From: Candidatus Tidjanibacter faecipullorum
GTDB lineage: Bacteria; Bacteroidota; Bacteroidia; Bacteroidales; Rikenellaceae
Length of the DNA: 39,414 bases
Direction: 5' to 3'
NCBI GenBank assembly: GCA_019116245.1
Contig: DXCC01000011.1
Location: 1-39,414 of the forward strand
Part shown: in pieces, positions 6,373 through 14,173 of the stretch
Layout: every line of letters starts with the position of its first letter
How positions within the stretch are numbered: position 1 is the first letter of the stretch
Translations under genes and position numbers: made by a program
Notes under the pieces: model-generated
What the model was told of the DNA's origin: nothing
Seen by the model: only the letters and a program-made list of their open reading frames with translations
Database searches by the model: none

Positions 6373-8589
6373 ATGAAAACGAAACTGATGAGATACCTGA
6401 GCGCGCCGCTCGCCGGACTGGTGCTGCTGGCCGGATGCACCCGTCCGCACGACGAACTTCCCGCGTCCGGGACCACCCTCCGGGTGCGCCTCGCCCCCGA
6501 AACGCTCCGCGACCGGCAGCTGACCGCCGGTGAGGAGGAGATTGGCTCCGTGACGGCCTTCCGCTTCGAGGAGGGCACGTTGCAGGAGATTGTCGAGGGG
6601 CGCGCCGACGGCAACGGCAACCATGCCTTCCGGCTGACGGGACTCGCCGGCGAGCTGCGTTTCGTGGCCAACGCCGCTTCCATCGCACGGCCGGAGACCG
6701 GCTCGTCGCTGGAGGCCTTCGACGCCATTGTGGCGCCGACAACGGCCCTGGCAGGCGATGCACCGGCCATGACCGGCCGCATGACGCTTGAGAAACCGCT
6801 TCCGACGCTGGCCACGGTCGGCATGCGACGCAGCGTGGCCCGTATCGATCTGGAGGCCACCGACAGCGGCGTAGCCGTGCAGCGCATCACCATCCGGGGC
6901 GTGGCCGACCGCGGCTACCTGAACGTACGCCCCACGGCCGAGACGCCCGCCGCAGCCGAGCGGATCGACTTCACGAAAGCATACACCGACGGGCGGCTCA
7001 CGGCCGGTCGCGACCCGCTGCTCTACGTCTGCGAACAGACGGGGCCGGCCGCCACGGTCGAGGTGCTCGCCACCTTCGGCGGAGGCCTCCACCGGATGAC
7101 CGCCACGCTGCCCGCCACGCTGGAGCGCAACCATATCTACACGCTGCGCGTACACGGTTCGGGAGCCAATGCGGCGATCACCGTCACCGCGGACGGCTGG
7201 GAATCCGGCGAGCAGACCGAAACCTCGCCTGCCCTCAAGGGGCTGATCGACGCCTCCGCCTCGACCCTGGACGAAGGGGTGCGCATCAACGCGGCCGGCG
7301 ATACGGTGCGTGTCTCCTACCTCGGTGGCAATTTCCGGCTGGCGCTGCGCGCCGAGGCTGACGCCGAAGTGGCCGTCGAAGGCCATCTGCGCGGCGTAAC
7401 GGCCACGGTGACGCCTGCCACGCGTGCCCTGCAGCCTGCTGCTTCCGTGACCGTAACGGCCGACCGGCGCATGCCCAACGAAGCCACCGGCTACCTCTAC
7501 CTCGACATCCGCCGCGACGACACCCATTCGGGCCGCGTGGTGGTGCTCTTCGAGCCCAACCCCACCCGCATCACGGGACTGTCGCTGGATGAGGAGGGCG
7601 TCTGCGACTACGGCCGCTACATCGACGGCGAACTGGGACGCATCGAACTGCCCGCCGGCAAACAGGCAACACTCGAATTCGATGCCGGGGAGGATCCCTG
7701 GATGGCCCTGGCCGACGCCGGTTCGGGTACCCTGCGCCTGCTGGGCGGCTGGAAACCCAACGACCCCAAGGCCGACGGCCGCACGCAGGAGGGACGCCTC
7801 GTGATCGCCGATGCGGACGGTTCCCACGCCGAACGCTACACCGTGCGCCGAATCAATCAGGGCCTGCCGGTGGTTCGGATCGGCGGCCAGTGGTGGTGCA
7901 AATACAACCTCCGCGGGAATGTACGCAGTTTCGAGGATCAGATCACCGTTGCGAACGATCCGGCGGCCGACACCCGGCTGGCCGACTACCTGGCCTCCTG
8001 CTCCGACGAAGAGCTGCTACGCCTGCTGGGCGACCAGTATCAGGGCGGCAACCGGCAGGGACTGCCGCTGCGGCACAACGGCACGAGCTTCTACTACGAG
8101 GGCATGCAGGGTTCCGCCCAGCACTTCGGGGCGCTGGATCCGACCTACATGGCTCCCGACGGCTACGAAGTACCCGACTACGACGACTATGCCTTCTTCA
8201 GCGGCAGTGACAACTACAACATCGGAGGCGTGGGCAGCCGCAGCTACAACAACCGCCGCGGCGACCGGATCAACGTCCGCATCATCGAGCGCGACGCCAC
8301 GTTCCTCGGCCAGCCGTACGGCACCATCGCCTTCTACGAGTTCACCTCCGGGGAGGGATGCTGGGTGCTCGACGGACTGGGCCACCAGTGGAACACGACC
8401 GCCGGCAACATCAGCCGCATGATGATCCTGCTGGCCACCTCGGGCAACAGCACCTCCAGCTGGCTCATGGAAGGCTATGCCCAGAGCGAAAAGGCCAATC
8501 AGAACTGGCTCAAGTTCGTCTCCCAGAATGCGACCAAAACCCGTACCGTCCGGTGCATCAAAACGCCGGTAGAATACATCTACAAATAA
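6373..8589 (+). CDS. Surface lipoprotein, fimbrillin-like N-terminus and FISUMP/lectin-like C-terminus (paralogue 1)
   Basis: A 738-aa lipoprotein (MKTKLMRYLS, lipobox LLAGC). The N-terminal 300 or so residues have the beta-rich, Thr/Ala-rich look of a fimbrial subunit. A middle domain contains YIDGELGRIELPAGKQATLEF and GGWKPNDPKADGR, both repeated in similar form in the next gene. From about residue 500 a FISUMP-like domain starts at VVRIGGQWWCKYNLRGN and ends RTVRCIKTPVEYIYK; this domain has a C-type-lectin-like look and often sits at the end of adhesins. It starts 10 bp after the metzincin gene, so it is co-transcribed. A role as a tip or minor fimbrial adhesin is inferred. Upstream in-frame GTG codons are rejected because the lipoprotein signal fits the ATG at 6373. 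Confidence 0.7.
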   Translation: MKTKLMRYLSAPLAGLVLLAGCTRPHDELPASGTTLRVRLAPETLRDRQLTAGEEEIGSVTAFRFEEGTLQEIVEGRADGNGNHAFRLTGLAGELRFVANAASIARPETGSSLEAFDAIVAPTTALAGDAPAMTGRMTLEKPLPTLATVGMRRSVARIDLEATDSGVAVQRITIRGVADRGYLNVRPTAETPAAAERIDFTKAYTDGRLTAGRDPLLYVCEQTGPAATVEVLATFGGGLHRMTATLPATLERNHIYTLRVHGSGANAAITVTADGWESGEQTETSPALKGLIDASASTLDEGVRINAAGDTVRVSYLGGNFRLALRAEADAEVAVEGHLRGVTATVTPATRALQPAASVTVTADRRMPNEATGYLYLDIRRDDTHSGRVVVLFEPNPTRITGLSLDEEGVCDYGRYIDGELGRIELPAGKQATLEFDAGEDPWMALADAGSGTLRLLGGWKPNDPKADGRTQEGRLVIADADGSHAERYTVRRINQGLPVVRIGGQWWCKYNLRGNVRSFEDQITVANDPAADTRLADYLASCSDEELLRLLGDQYQGGNRQGLPLRHNGTSFYYEGMQGSAQHFGALDPTYMAPDGYEVPDYDDYAFFSGSDNYNIGGVGSRSYNNRRGDRINVRIIERDATFLGQPYGTIAFYEFTSGEGCWVLDGLGHQWNTTAGNISRMMILLATSGNSTSSWLMEGYAQSEKANQNWLKFVSQNATKTRTVRCIKTPVEYIYK

Positions 8590-8628
8590 CCGCGGAACTG
8601 TTTCCGAACCATGCAAGCACAACGAATC

Positions 8629-10920
8629 ATGAAAACGAAACGCATCATCCACACCATACTGGCGGCCGCAGCGGTCCTCGGCCTGGCCGCCTGCACCAAA
8701 CAGGAGCCCGCTCCCTCGCCCGCGCCGCCCAGCGATCCGACACCGGATGACCCGACCGCGACCGAGACGCTCGTCACGGTACGCATGGCCGACTACGAAA
8801 CCGCCGGTCTGACCGACGCCGAGACGATCGACTGGAACGACCTGCAGGCCTGTCTGTTCGAGGAGGGACACCTGCGGGCCGTATACAACGCCCCCACCAC
8901 GGACGGCGAGGCGCGCACTTTCCGGATTGCCTCCGAGGGGGGTACGCTCTATCTGCTGACCGAGGCCTCCCGGCTGGCCGACCTCGAGGGCCTCTGCGAG
9001 GCGGGCATCGCGGAAGAGGAGTGGCTGCGCCTGACGGCCGGTACGGAGAAGGGTCTTCCCGTACGGTTTGCCTCGGGTCAGGTGACGCTGACGGGCCAGG
9101 AGCGCGCCGAGGCAACGATGACCCGTGCCTGTGCCCGGCTTGACCTTCGGCTCCGCACCATCGGCAACGCTTCCGTCACGGAGCTGACGCTGGAAGGCGT
9201 AGCCCGGGAGACGCCGCTCTTCGGCCCGGCCGAAACGTCTGCCGTCGGTACCGTGGCGCTGCCCCTCGCTGCCCCCGTGACGGACGATACGGCCGGCGTG
9301 GCCTACCTCTATCCGCAGCAGACGGCCGGTGCCGTGCTCCGCGTCGAGGTGACCATCAGCGGCAAATCCTACACGCTGGAGAGCGAACTGCCCGCCCCCG
9401 TGCGCCGCAACTGCATCTATGTGGTCACCGTCAGCAAAGAGGAGGCCGATCAGGATGCCCTGCTGACCGTCGAGGCGTGGGAAAAGGGCGACGACACGGA
9501 CCTCTATCCCGACTGGGACGGCCGCATCGTCATCGATCCCGAACGTTCGGAACTGCCCCTCGGCACGATCGTCTCGGCCGACGGCACGCAGATCACCCTG
9601 CCCCACGGCCGGACCGACTTCCGCCTGGCCCTGGCCTGCAATGACGAACTGGAGGCAATGCCCGCCACCGGCAACCACCTGACCATCGAGGCGGAGGCCA
9701 CCGCCCGCAGCCTTGACGGCACCAACTGCTTCCGGATCCGCAAGCCCCTCTTCGCTCCCGGCATGGCAGCCGAGGAGAGCGTGCTGCAGTTCCGCCGCAA
9801 GGGACTGGCCAACCTCTATCCGGAGGATCGGATCACGGTATACCTGGCAGCCAATCCCGTCGGACTGGAGGGCGACATGACGTTTGACGCCACCACCTAC
9901 GCCTTCGATTTCGGCCGTTACATCGACAACGAGCTGGGACGCTTCACCGTACCGGCCGACAAACGGGTGACGGTGGAATTTGCGGCGGACGAGGATCCCT
10001 GGATCCGGATCAGCCCCCTCGATGGCAACGCCTCCGTATGCCGCGTGGTGGCCGGATGGAAGCCCAACGACCCCACGGCGAACGGACGCCGCCAGTCGGC
10101 CACGCTCGTGGTGAGCAACACGGACGGCTCGGACCGCGAGGAGTACACCGTCACCCGACGCAACTACGGACTGCCCGTGACGTGGTTCCACGGCGTGTGG
10201 TGGTGCAAATACAATGCCCGCGGCAATTCGCGCAACTTCGAGGATCAGATCCTCAGCTCGGCCGATCCCGCCGCCGAAGCGGGCCAGACGGTGCTCGACT
10301 ACCTGCGTGACTGCTCGCCCGAGGCATTCTATGACCTTTGGGGATGGGCCTATCAGGGAGACAGCGGCATCGGCATGCGCGTGGTGGACAACAACGGCAC
10401 GCTCGTCATGGACGGCTTCACGACCAGCGTATCGGCCCACATCAACAAACTGGCCCCCGACGCCCTCTCGCCCGACGGCTACGAACTGCCCTCGATGGAG
10501 GAGTTCAACCGCATGTTCGACGCCACGGACTACGTGTGGATCATGTGGAGCGGCTCCCACGCCCTGCGCAACCCCTGGGAAGGGCACAGCACCGTGAAGC
10601 GCGAGCAGCGCCGCCGCAACGACATCCGCGTGGGATCGGTCCAGACCACGGACCTGCTCTACACGGCCATGTGGAGCCCCGACTTTCCGGAGTACGAGGC
10701 GGTGACGTGGTACGGCCCCGGCGCCCAGTGGGACGCCGCCGGTATCAAACACGCCGGCCACTACAACAACATGCTCTTTGCCGTCTGGTCGCCCGAGGGA
10801 TCGGGATGGTACATGGCAGGCAACATGTCGGCGCTCTATCTCCAGAAAAACGGAGCCGGCAACAAGGATACCCGCATCCTCCGATTCAAAAAGTCGCCGG
10901 TAGAGTACATCTACGAATAA
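8629..10920 (+). CDS. Surface lipoprotein, fimbrillin-like N-terminus and FISUMP/lectin-like C-terminus (paralogue 2)
   Basis: A 763-aa lipoprotein (MKTKRIIHTILAAAA, lipobox GLAAC at about residues 20-24), built like the previous gene: beta-rich N-terminus, the shared module YIDNELGRFTVPADKRVTVEF ... AGWKPNDPTANGRR, and a C-terminal FISUMP-like domain from about residue 517 (WFHGVWWCKYNARGN) to ILRFKKSPVEYIYE. The shared MKTK start, module order and PVEYIY ending show that the two arose by duplication; the lectin-like part differs most (loop lengths, no final Cys in the R-F-K motif where the paralogue has RCIK). It is the third gene of the Crp/Fnr-flanked operon. An imperfect GC hairpin at 10940-10978 follows without a T-tract. 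Confidence 0.7.
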   Translation: MKTKRIIHTILAAAAVLGLAACTKQEPAPSPAPPSDPTPDDPTATETLVTVRMADYETAGLTDAETIDWNDLQACLFEEGHLRAVYNAPTTDGEARTFRIASEGGTLYLLTEASRLADLEGLCEAGIAEEEWLRLTAGTEKGLPVRFASGQVTLTGQERAEATMTRACARLDLRLRTIGNASVTELTLEGVARETPLFGPAETSAVGTVALPLAAPVTDDTAGVAYLYPQQTAGAVLRVEVTISGKSYTLESELPAPVRRNCIYVVTVSKEEADQDALLTVEAWEKGDDTDLYPDWDGRIVIDPERSELPLGTIVSADGTQITLPHGRTDFRLALACNDELEAMPATGNHLTIEAEATARSLDGTNCFRIRKPLFAPGMAAEESVLQFRRKGLANLYPEDRITVYLAANPVGLEGDMTFDATTYAFDFGRYIDNELGRFTVPADKRVTVEFAADEDPWIRISPLDGNASVCRVVAGWKPNDPTANGRRQSATLVVSNTDGSDREEYTVTRRNYGLPVTWFHGVWWCKYNARGNSRNFEDQILSSADPAAEAGQTVLDYLRDCSPEAFYDLWGWAYQGDSGIGMRVVDNNGTLVMDGFTTSVSAHINKLAPDALSPDGYELPSMEEFNRMFDATDYVWIMWSGSHALRNPWEGHSTVKREQRRRNDIRVGSVQTTDLLYTAMWSPDFPEYEAVTWYGPGAQWDAAGIKHAGHYNNMLFAVWSPEGSGWYMAGNMSALYLQKNGAGNKDTRILRFKKSPVEYIYE

Positions 10921-11020
10921 CCGGCCGCCGCATCCCGTCACGGGCTCCGTTTCCGCATCGGTCGGAGGCGGAGCCCGTAGTCTTGGGCCCCCCGGTCTGC
11001 CAGCCACACGCCGGACAGAA

Positions 11021-11458
11021 GTGCGGTTGCCGGTCTACGCCGACAAGCCCGACAATGCGAAAATCAAACTCTACGCGCTGGACCGCATGGTGAAGCTCCG
11101 CGTGACCGAAGATCGCTTTACGCCGCCCGAGGAACTCGACCCAGCCGGCTACCTGGCCGGGGCCTTCGGCGTGGCGGTCTACGACGACATACGTCCCTGC
11201 ACGATCCGGGTCCGGGTCTCGGACGACGGCGTCAAGTACCTCCGCACGCTGCCCCTCCACGCTTCGCAGCAGGAGGTCGAGACGCATGACGACTATGCCA
11301 TCTTCGAATTTCACGTAGCACCGACGCCGGAGTTTTGCCAGGCCATGTTAAACTGCCACGGCAACTTTGAGGTGCTATCGCCGGGCAATGTTCGGGAAGA
11401 GACGCGGCGCATCATTGATGGGCTCCATGTTTTGTACTGCCGTCCGACAAATGATTAA
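11021..11458 (+). pseudogene. WYL-domain regulator, N-terminally truncated remnant
   Basis: The frame (145 aa from a GTG at 11021) matches only the end of a WYL-domain regulator: VYADKPDNAKIKLYALDRM is the second half of the WYL domain, followed by FTPPEELDPAGYLAGAFGV and the WCX part (PLHASQQEVE, then VLSPGNVREETRRIIDGL). The N-terminal winged helix and the W-Y-L core are missing, and only 100 bp separate it from the preceding gene, too little to hold them. The frame stays open a short way upstream but with no WYL-like sequence. It is therefore probably a relic left by a deletion or insertion at about 10990-11030. WYL proteins often regulate defence loci, which fits the accessory genes that follow. 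Its last codons overlap one possible start of the next gene. Confidence 0.7.
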
Positions 11459-11477
11459 AAAAGAAAATCGAACGAAG

Positions 11478-11951
11478 ATGATGACAGAAAAAAAAGACAA
11501 ACAGACACATGAGCGCCAATGGGAACTTTTTGCGGAGGCAGTGCCGCTCATTTGGCACCAACGTGAACGGATTCTTACCGATCCGCAGCTCTTCGGGGCC
11601 CGCACGCCGATGCGTATCCGCATGGCCTATGTTTCGATGAAGGATTCGGGACCTTATCCGTTGGGCGTGGTGGTCCGGGCGTGGACCGAGCACGCAGAAA
11701 ACTACATGCGTCTATGTCCGAAATGCGGCGGACGGATGTTGATCTACTCCTTCTCGGGGTCACCGTTGAGCGGCCGCAGCAGCCATTCGGCCACCTGCAC
11801 CGCATGCGGCTATCAACAACGCCACGTCGACGAAGGCAGTTTCGGACGCCTTGCTTCACCGATCATGCGTATTGCCAGCGAGTATCGGGATCTGCCGGAA
11901 GACGATGCGCTGTCACTCGAAGAGGCTGTCAACCTTCTAAAACGTCTTTAA
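11478..11951 (+). CDS. Small zinc-ribbon protein of unknown function
   Basis: A 157-aa protein from an ATG at 11478; starts at 11451 (overlapping the WYL remnant) and 11481 are also possible. The leader is A-rich. A zinc ribbon is formed by CPKC (C80/C83) and CTAC (C107/C110), with 23 residues between the pairs including SGSPLSGRSSHSA. The N-terminal half is charged (EKKDKQTHERQWELFAEA) and the C-terminus is a helix rich in acidic residues. I do not recognise a family. Base composition is intermediate between the GC-rich chromosome and the AT-rich nuclease that follows, suggesting it belongs to the acquired segment. Confidence 0.65.
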   Translation: MMTEKKDKQTHERQWELFAEAVPLIWHQRERILTDPQLFGARTPMRIRMAYVSMKDSGPYPLGVVVRAWTEHAENYMRLCPKCGGRMLIYSFSGSPLSGRSSHSATCTACGYQQRHVDEGSFGRLASPIMRIASEYRDLPEDDALSLEEAVNLLKRL

Positions 11952-11963
11952 GCCAGTAGCGTA

Positions 11964-11994
11964 TTTGTTTTCTCCTATTTTACCTTTAACTTTA
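11964..11994 (+). promoter_or_regulatory. Putative promoter of the nuclease-MBL operon
   Basis: TTTG at 11964-11967, an exact 19-bp spacer, and TAACTTTA at 11987-11994 (7 of 8 matches to TAnnTTTG). The predicted start near 12001 precedes the ATG at 12020 by about 19 nt. Confidence 0.6.
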
Positions 11995-12019
11995 TATATA
12001 ACCTTAAAACTAAAGCTTT

Positions 12020-12949
12020 ATGGATGCACGAACATTAAAAAAACAACTTGGATTTCGTCTTTTCCCTTCTAAGCTGGATATTAATCTGGACGAAAACAAG
12101 GCAATACTCTACATCGGCATGGAAGCCTCATCCGTATGCGATAACATGCAAGAAGACTCATCAGCTTTTGAAGGGTGGATCTTTTGTATTTATGCGCCCA
12201 TGCAAGATAAAATAAAACAGGTTGAACTTTCATGGCAGATTCCAAACGAAAAAGATAAAAACACTCATTATAATCGATTTTTGTATCGGGTAATCAAAAT
12301 GCAGCAGCATTTCAACTGGTTTTCGGTTGCTTCGGATAATCTTCAAGAGCTTGCAACATTCCGAAACAGATACAAAGATGTCAAACTGGTTTTGAACCAG
12401 CCGAGGATTGCCGAGAAGCAAACAGACTTCAAGGAAAAAACAGAGGCCTTCTTCGAAAGGGCCTTCATGGACGAAAAACAGTTTTACAAGGGGATTCAGT
12501 TCGACTCATTCAATCATCAATTGCCTGTCGGTCTTTTTCTGAACAGCGTATCGCAGAATAGTTCGATTTTTCCAGGGAATAAAGGCGCTATTGACCTGTG
12601 GGGAATCAGAAAGGATGAATTTTGGATTTTCGAGCTCAAATTCAACAACAGCAAAGTCGGAATTTTATCCGAAATTCTGTTTTATCTGTGGATCATGGAG
12701 GACTTGTTCTTCACGCGGAAAATAGCTTATGATCCATCAGGAAAGAGTAATACGATTCGGGATTTGAATCGGGTTTATGATTTGGCTCAAACCGGGATTT
12801 CCAAACTTCACGGGGTTTTATTAACGGATAAATTACATCCGTATATTGATAATAGGGTCATTGATTTTATCAATAAGACAAATCAGGAATCGCGCATACT
12901 CCTGTCGGTTCAAATGTACAGGCCTCGCATTACGGTAAAATTGCTATGA
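12020..12949 (+). CDS. PD-(D/E)XK nuclease-like protein, AT-rich and probably acquired
   Basis: A 309-aa protein. The sequence GAIDLWGIRKDEFWIFELKF carries D192, then E205-L-K207, the spacing D-x12-E-x-K of a PD-(D/E)XK nuclease core, preceded by a Gly-rich turn and followed by a helix (ILSEILFYLWIM) as expected for the fold. Residues 1-170 are a mixed alpha/beta region with no recognisable domain. The family is unknown to me; similar stand-alone nucleases occur in restriction or anti-phage loci. The gene is clearly richer in A and T than neighbours on both sides, with different codon use, so recent transfer is likely. Its stop overlaps the ATG of the next gene (ATGA), so the two are translationally coupled and probably functionally linked. 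Confidence 0.65.
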   Translation: MDARTLKKQLGFRLFPSKLDINLDENKAILYIGMEASSVCDNMQEDSSAFEGWIFCIYAPMQDKIKQVELSWQIPNEKDKNTHYNRFLYRVIKMQQHFNWFSVASDNLQELATFRNRYKDVKLVLNQPRIAEKQTDFKEKTEAFFERAFMDEKQFYKGIQFDSFNHQLPVGLFLNSVSQNSSIFPGNKGAIDLWGIRKDEFWIFELKFNNSKVGILSEILFYLWIMEDLFFTRKIAYDPSGKSNTIRDLNRVYDLAQTGISKLHGVLLTDKLHPYIDNRVIDFINKTNQESRILLSVQMYRPRITVKLL

Positions 12950-13758
12950 CCATCACCATCCACCGCGGGACACACGAAATCGGCGGCAGTTGTGTTGAAA
13001 TACGGACCCGGCAGGCAAAAATTCTGCTCGATCTGGGTCTGCCGCTCGATTTCGACGCCCGGTCCCAGGAGCAGCAGAAGCAAATCCGCCGCGAGGCCCT
13101 CGAATGGGCGCAGGATGCCGATGCCATCTTCATCAGCCACTACCATGCCGACCACCACGGTCTGCTGCCCGATACGCACCGGGATGTGGCCATCTACGCT
13201 ACGGCCGGGACGGCGGCCATGATGCACGTCACCGAGGTAATCCATGGCCGCGGCGATGCCGACTATCTGCGCCATATCAGCGTCCTATTCAAGGACGCTG
13301 ACGACCGGAAGTTCGAGCCGGTAATCGTGGGCGATATTTGTATCACGCCCTACACGGTCGACCTGCTGAACTTTCTGAAATATCTGGAGGAACATCCGCT
13401 CGACCACCGGCCGACCCTGTCGGTGCTGATAAACTGCGGCTTTCTGGAGTATCAGCAGAACGAGATCGCCATCCGCATGCTGCGGCTTTTCAGCGAGCGG
13501 AACGGCTATCCGTTCGGATCGGTGCTGATGATCGGCAGCGGCGAAGCCATTCTCGACTCCCCCTTCCGTCCGCTCGTGCGGCGCCAGATCCGCCGCCTGG
13601 CCCGGTCGATCGAACGCCGCCGCTACCGTACGCTGCACACCACCATGCCGCTGCCCCGCAAGGTGTTTCTGGCCGCCTCCACCCAATACTGGCTTCGGTA
13701 CGGCCAGCGCTTCGGCACCTCCCGCCGGCAGATGGAGACCATGCAGATCGAAGCCTGA
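12946..13758 (+). CDS. Chimeric gene: metallo-beta-lactamase N-terminus joined to flavodoxin-family C-terminus
   Basis: A 270-aa open frame made of two unrelated halves. Residues 1-139 are an RNase J-type MBL domain: THEIGGSCVEI, LLDLGLPL, and the metal motif SHYHADHH (H65, H67, D69, H70), ending in ITPYTVD. In that family the sequence should go on as VDHS with later metal ligands; here it switches at about residue 140 (nt 13362) to TLSVLINCGFLEYQQNEIA, GSVLMIGSGEAIL and a tail with PLPRKVFLAASTQYWLR, which is the C-terminal half of NAD(P)H-dependent flavodoxin-like oxidoreductases. The later MBL metal ligands and the flavin-binding N-terminus are both missing, so neither activity is expected to be complete. 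It overlaps the nuclease gene by 4 bp. It could be a fusion pseudogene that stays open by chance. Confidence 0.7.
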   Translation: MTITIHRGTHEIGGSCVEIRTRQAKILLDLGLPLDFDARSQEQQKQIRREALEWAQDADAIFISHYHADHHGLLPDTHRDVAIYATAGTAAMMHVTEVIHGRGDADYLRHISVLFKDADDRKFEPVIVGDICITPYTVDLLNFLKYLEEHPLDHRPTLSVLINCGFLEYQQNEIAIRMLRLFSERNGYPFGSVLMIGSGEAILDSPFRPLVRRQIRRLARSIERRRYRTLHTTMPLPRKVFLAASTQYWLRYGQRFGTSRRQMETMQIEA

Positions 13759-13826
13759 TCGCTCCGCCGCCGACAAAAAGAAAGCGGCCGATCACTCCTC
13801 CGCAACCGCCCGCCAATACCCGACAC

Positions 13827-13857
13827 AAAAAAAGGACAGCCCCTAAAGGCTGTCCTT
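13827..13857 (-). terminator. Terminator of tRNA-Gly(GCC)
   Basis: A 10-bp perfect stem (13832-13841 with 13848-13857), a 6-nt loop, followed on the minus strand by a run of seven T. Confidence 0.85.
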
Positions 13858-13869
13858 CCATTTGTTCAG

Positions 13870-13942
13870 AGCGGAAAACGAGACTCGAACTCGCGACCCC
13901 AACCTTGGCAAGGTTGTGCTCTACCAACTGAGCTATTTCCGC
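13870..13942 (-). tRNA. tRNA-Gly, anticodon GCC
   Basis: The minus strand folds as a cloverleaf: acceptor stem GCGGAAA/TTTCCGC, D-arm with GTTGGTA, anticodon stem CAACC/GGTTG around the loop TTGCCAA (anticodon GCC), and T-arm with GTTCGAGTC. CCA is not encoded (CTG follows the discriminator T). Its 3' end faces the accessory segment at 11-13.8 kb, a common arrangement for integrated islands. Confidence 0.95.
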
Positions 13943-13974
13943 ATTCGGTGGGACATCTGTCCCGTTTACGAGTG

Positions 13975-14005
13975 CAAAGATAGACAAAATTCCTCTCCCT
14001 CCAAA
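13975..14005 (-). promoter_or_regulatory. Promoter of tRNA-Gly(GCC)
   Basis: On the minus strand TTTG (14002-14005), an exact 19-bp spacer and TATCTTTG (13975-13982): a full consensus Bacteroidota promoter, starting about 25 bp before the mature tRNA. Confidence 0.8.
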
Positions 14006-14117
14006 CGGCAGTTCGCTTTTTCGCGATTTTTTTCGTCTTTTCCCGCATTTTTCCCGGAAAATCCCCACCAGAAGCCCCCAGTAGCCCCCGTGACGGCGGG
14101 ACTATCGCCTTTTTCCC

Positions 14118-14147
14118 TATCTTTGGCCTGCCGGAACAGTCCGGCAG
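14118..14147 (+). promoter_or_regulatory. Promoter and 5' leader hairpin of the TonB-dependent receptor gene
   Basis: TATCTTTG at 14118-14125 is a -7 match. Directly behind it lies a 7-bp inverted repeat, CTGCCGG (14128-14134) and CCGGCAG (14141-14147), with a 6-nt loop. It covers the predicted start site, so it could be an operator or an mRNA 5' hairpin. I see no B12 box or other known riboswitch in 13943-14173. Confidence 0.45.
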
Positions 14148-14173
14148 ATCACTTTTAAAATCTTTTTCTATTT

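Noticed and set aside
10940-10978. Terminator behind the lipoprotein operon
   Set aside because: There is a 10-bp inverted repeat, but the long imperfect loop and missing T-tract make it too weak to call.
8017-11007. 996-codon open frame on the minus strand, and other long antisense frames (for example 312-2240 and 4485-6233)
   Set aside because: They mirror strongly supported genes on the other strand in GC-rich DNA, are rich in Arg/Val/Gly and lack family motifs and start signals.
13756-13794. Hairpin behind the MBL-flavodoxin chimera as a terminator
   Set aside because: The stem has a 4-nt bulge and a long loop, and no T-tract follows.
13862-14158. Open frame over tRNA-Gly(GCC) with the string TRTRDPNLGKVVLYQLSYF
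   Set aside because: A well-known false protein created by translating a tRNA gene.
13943-14173. Cobalamin or other riboswitch before the TonB receptor
   Set aside because: No B12-box-like sequence or multi-helix leader is visible; the predicted leader is only about 40 nt.
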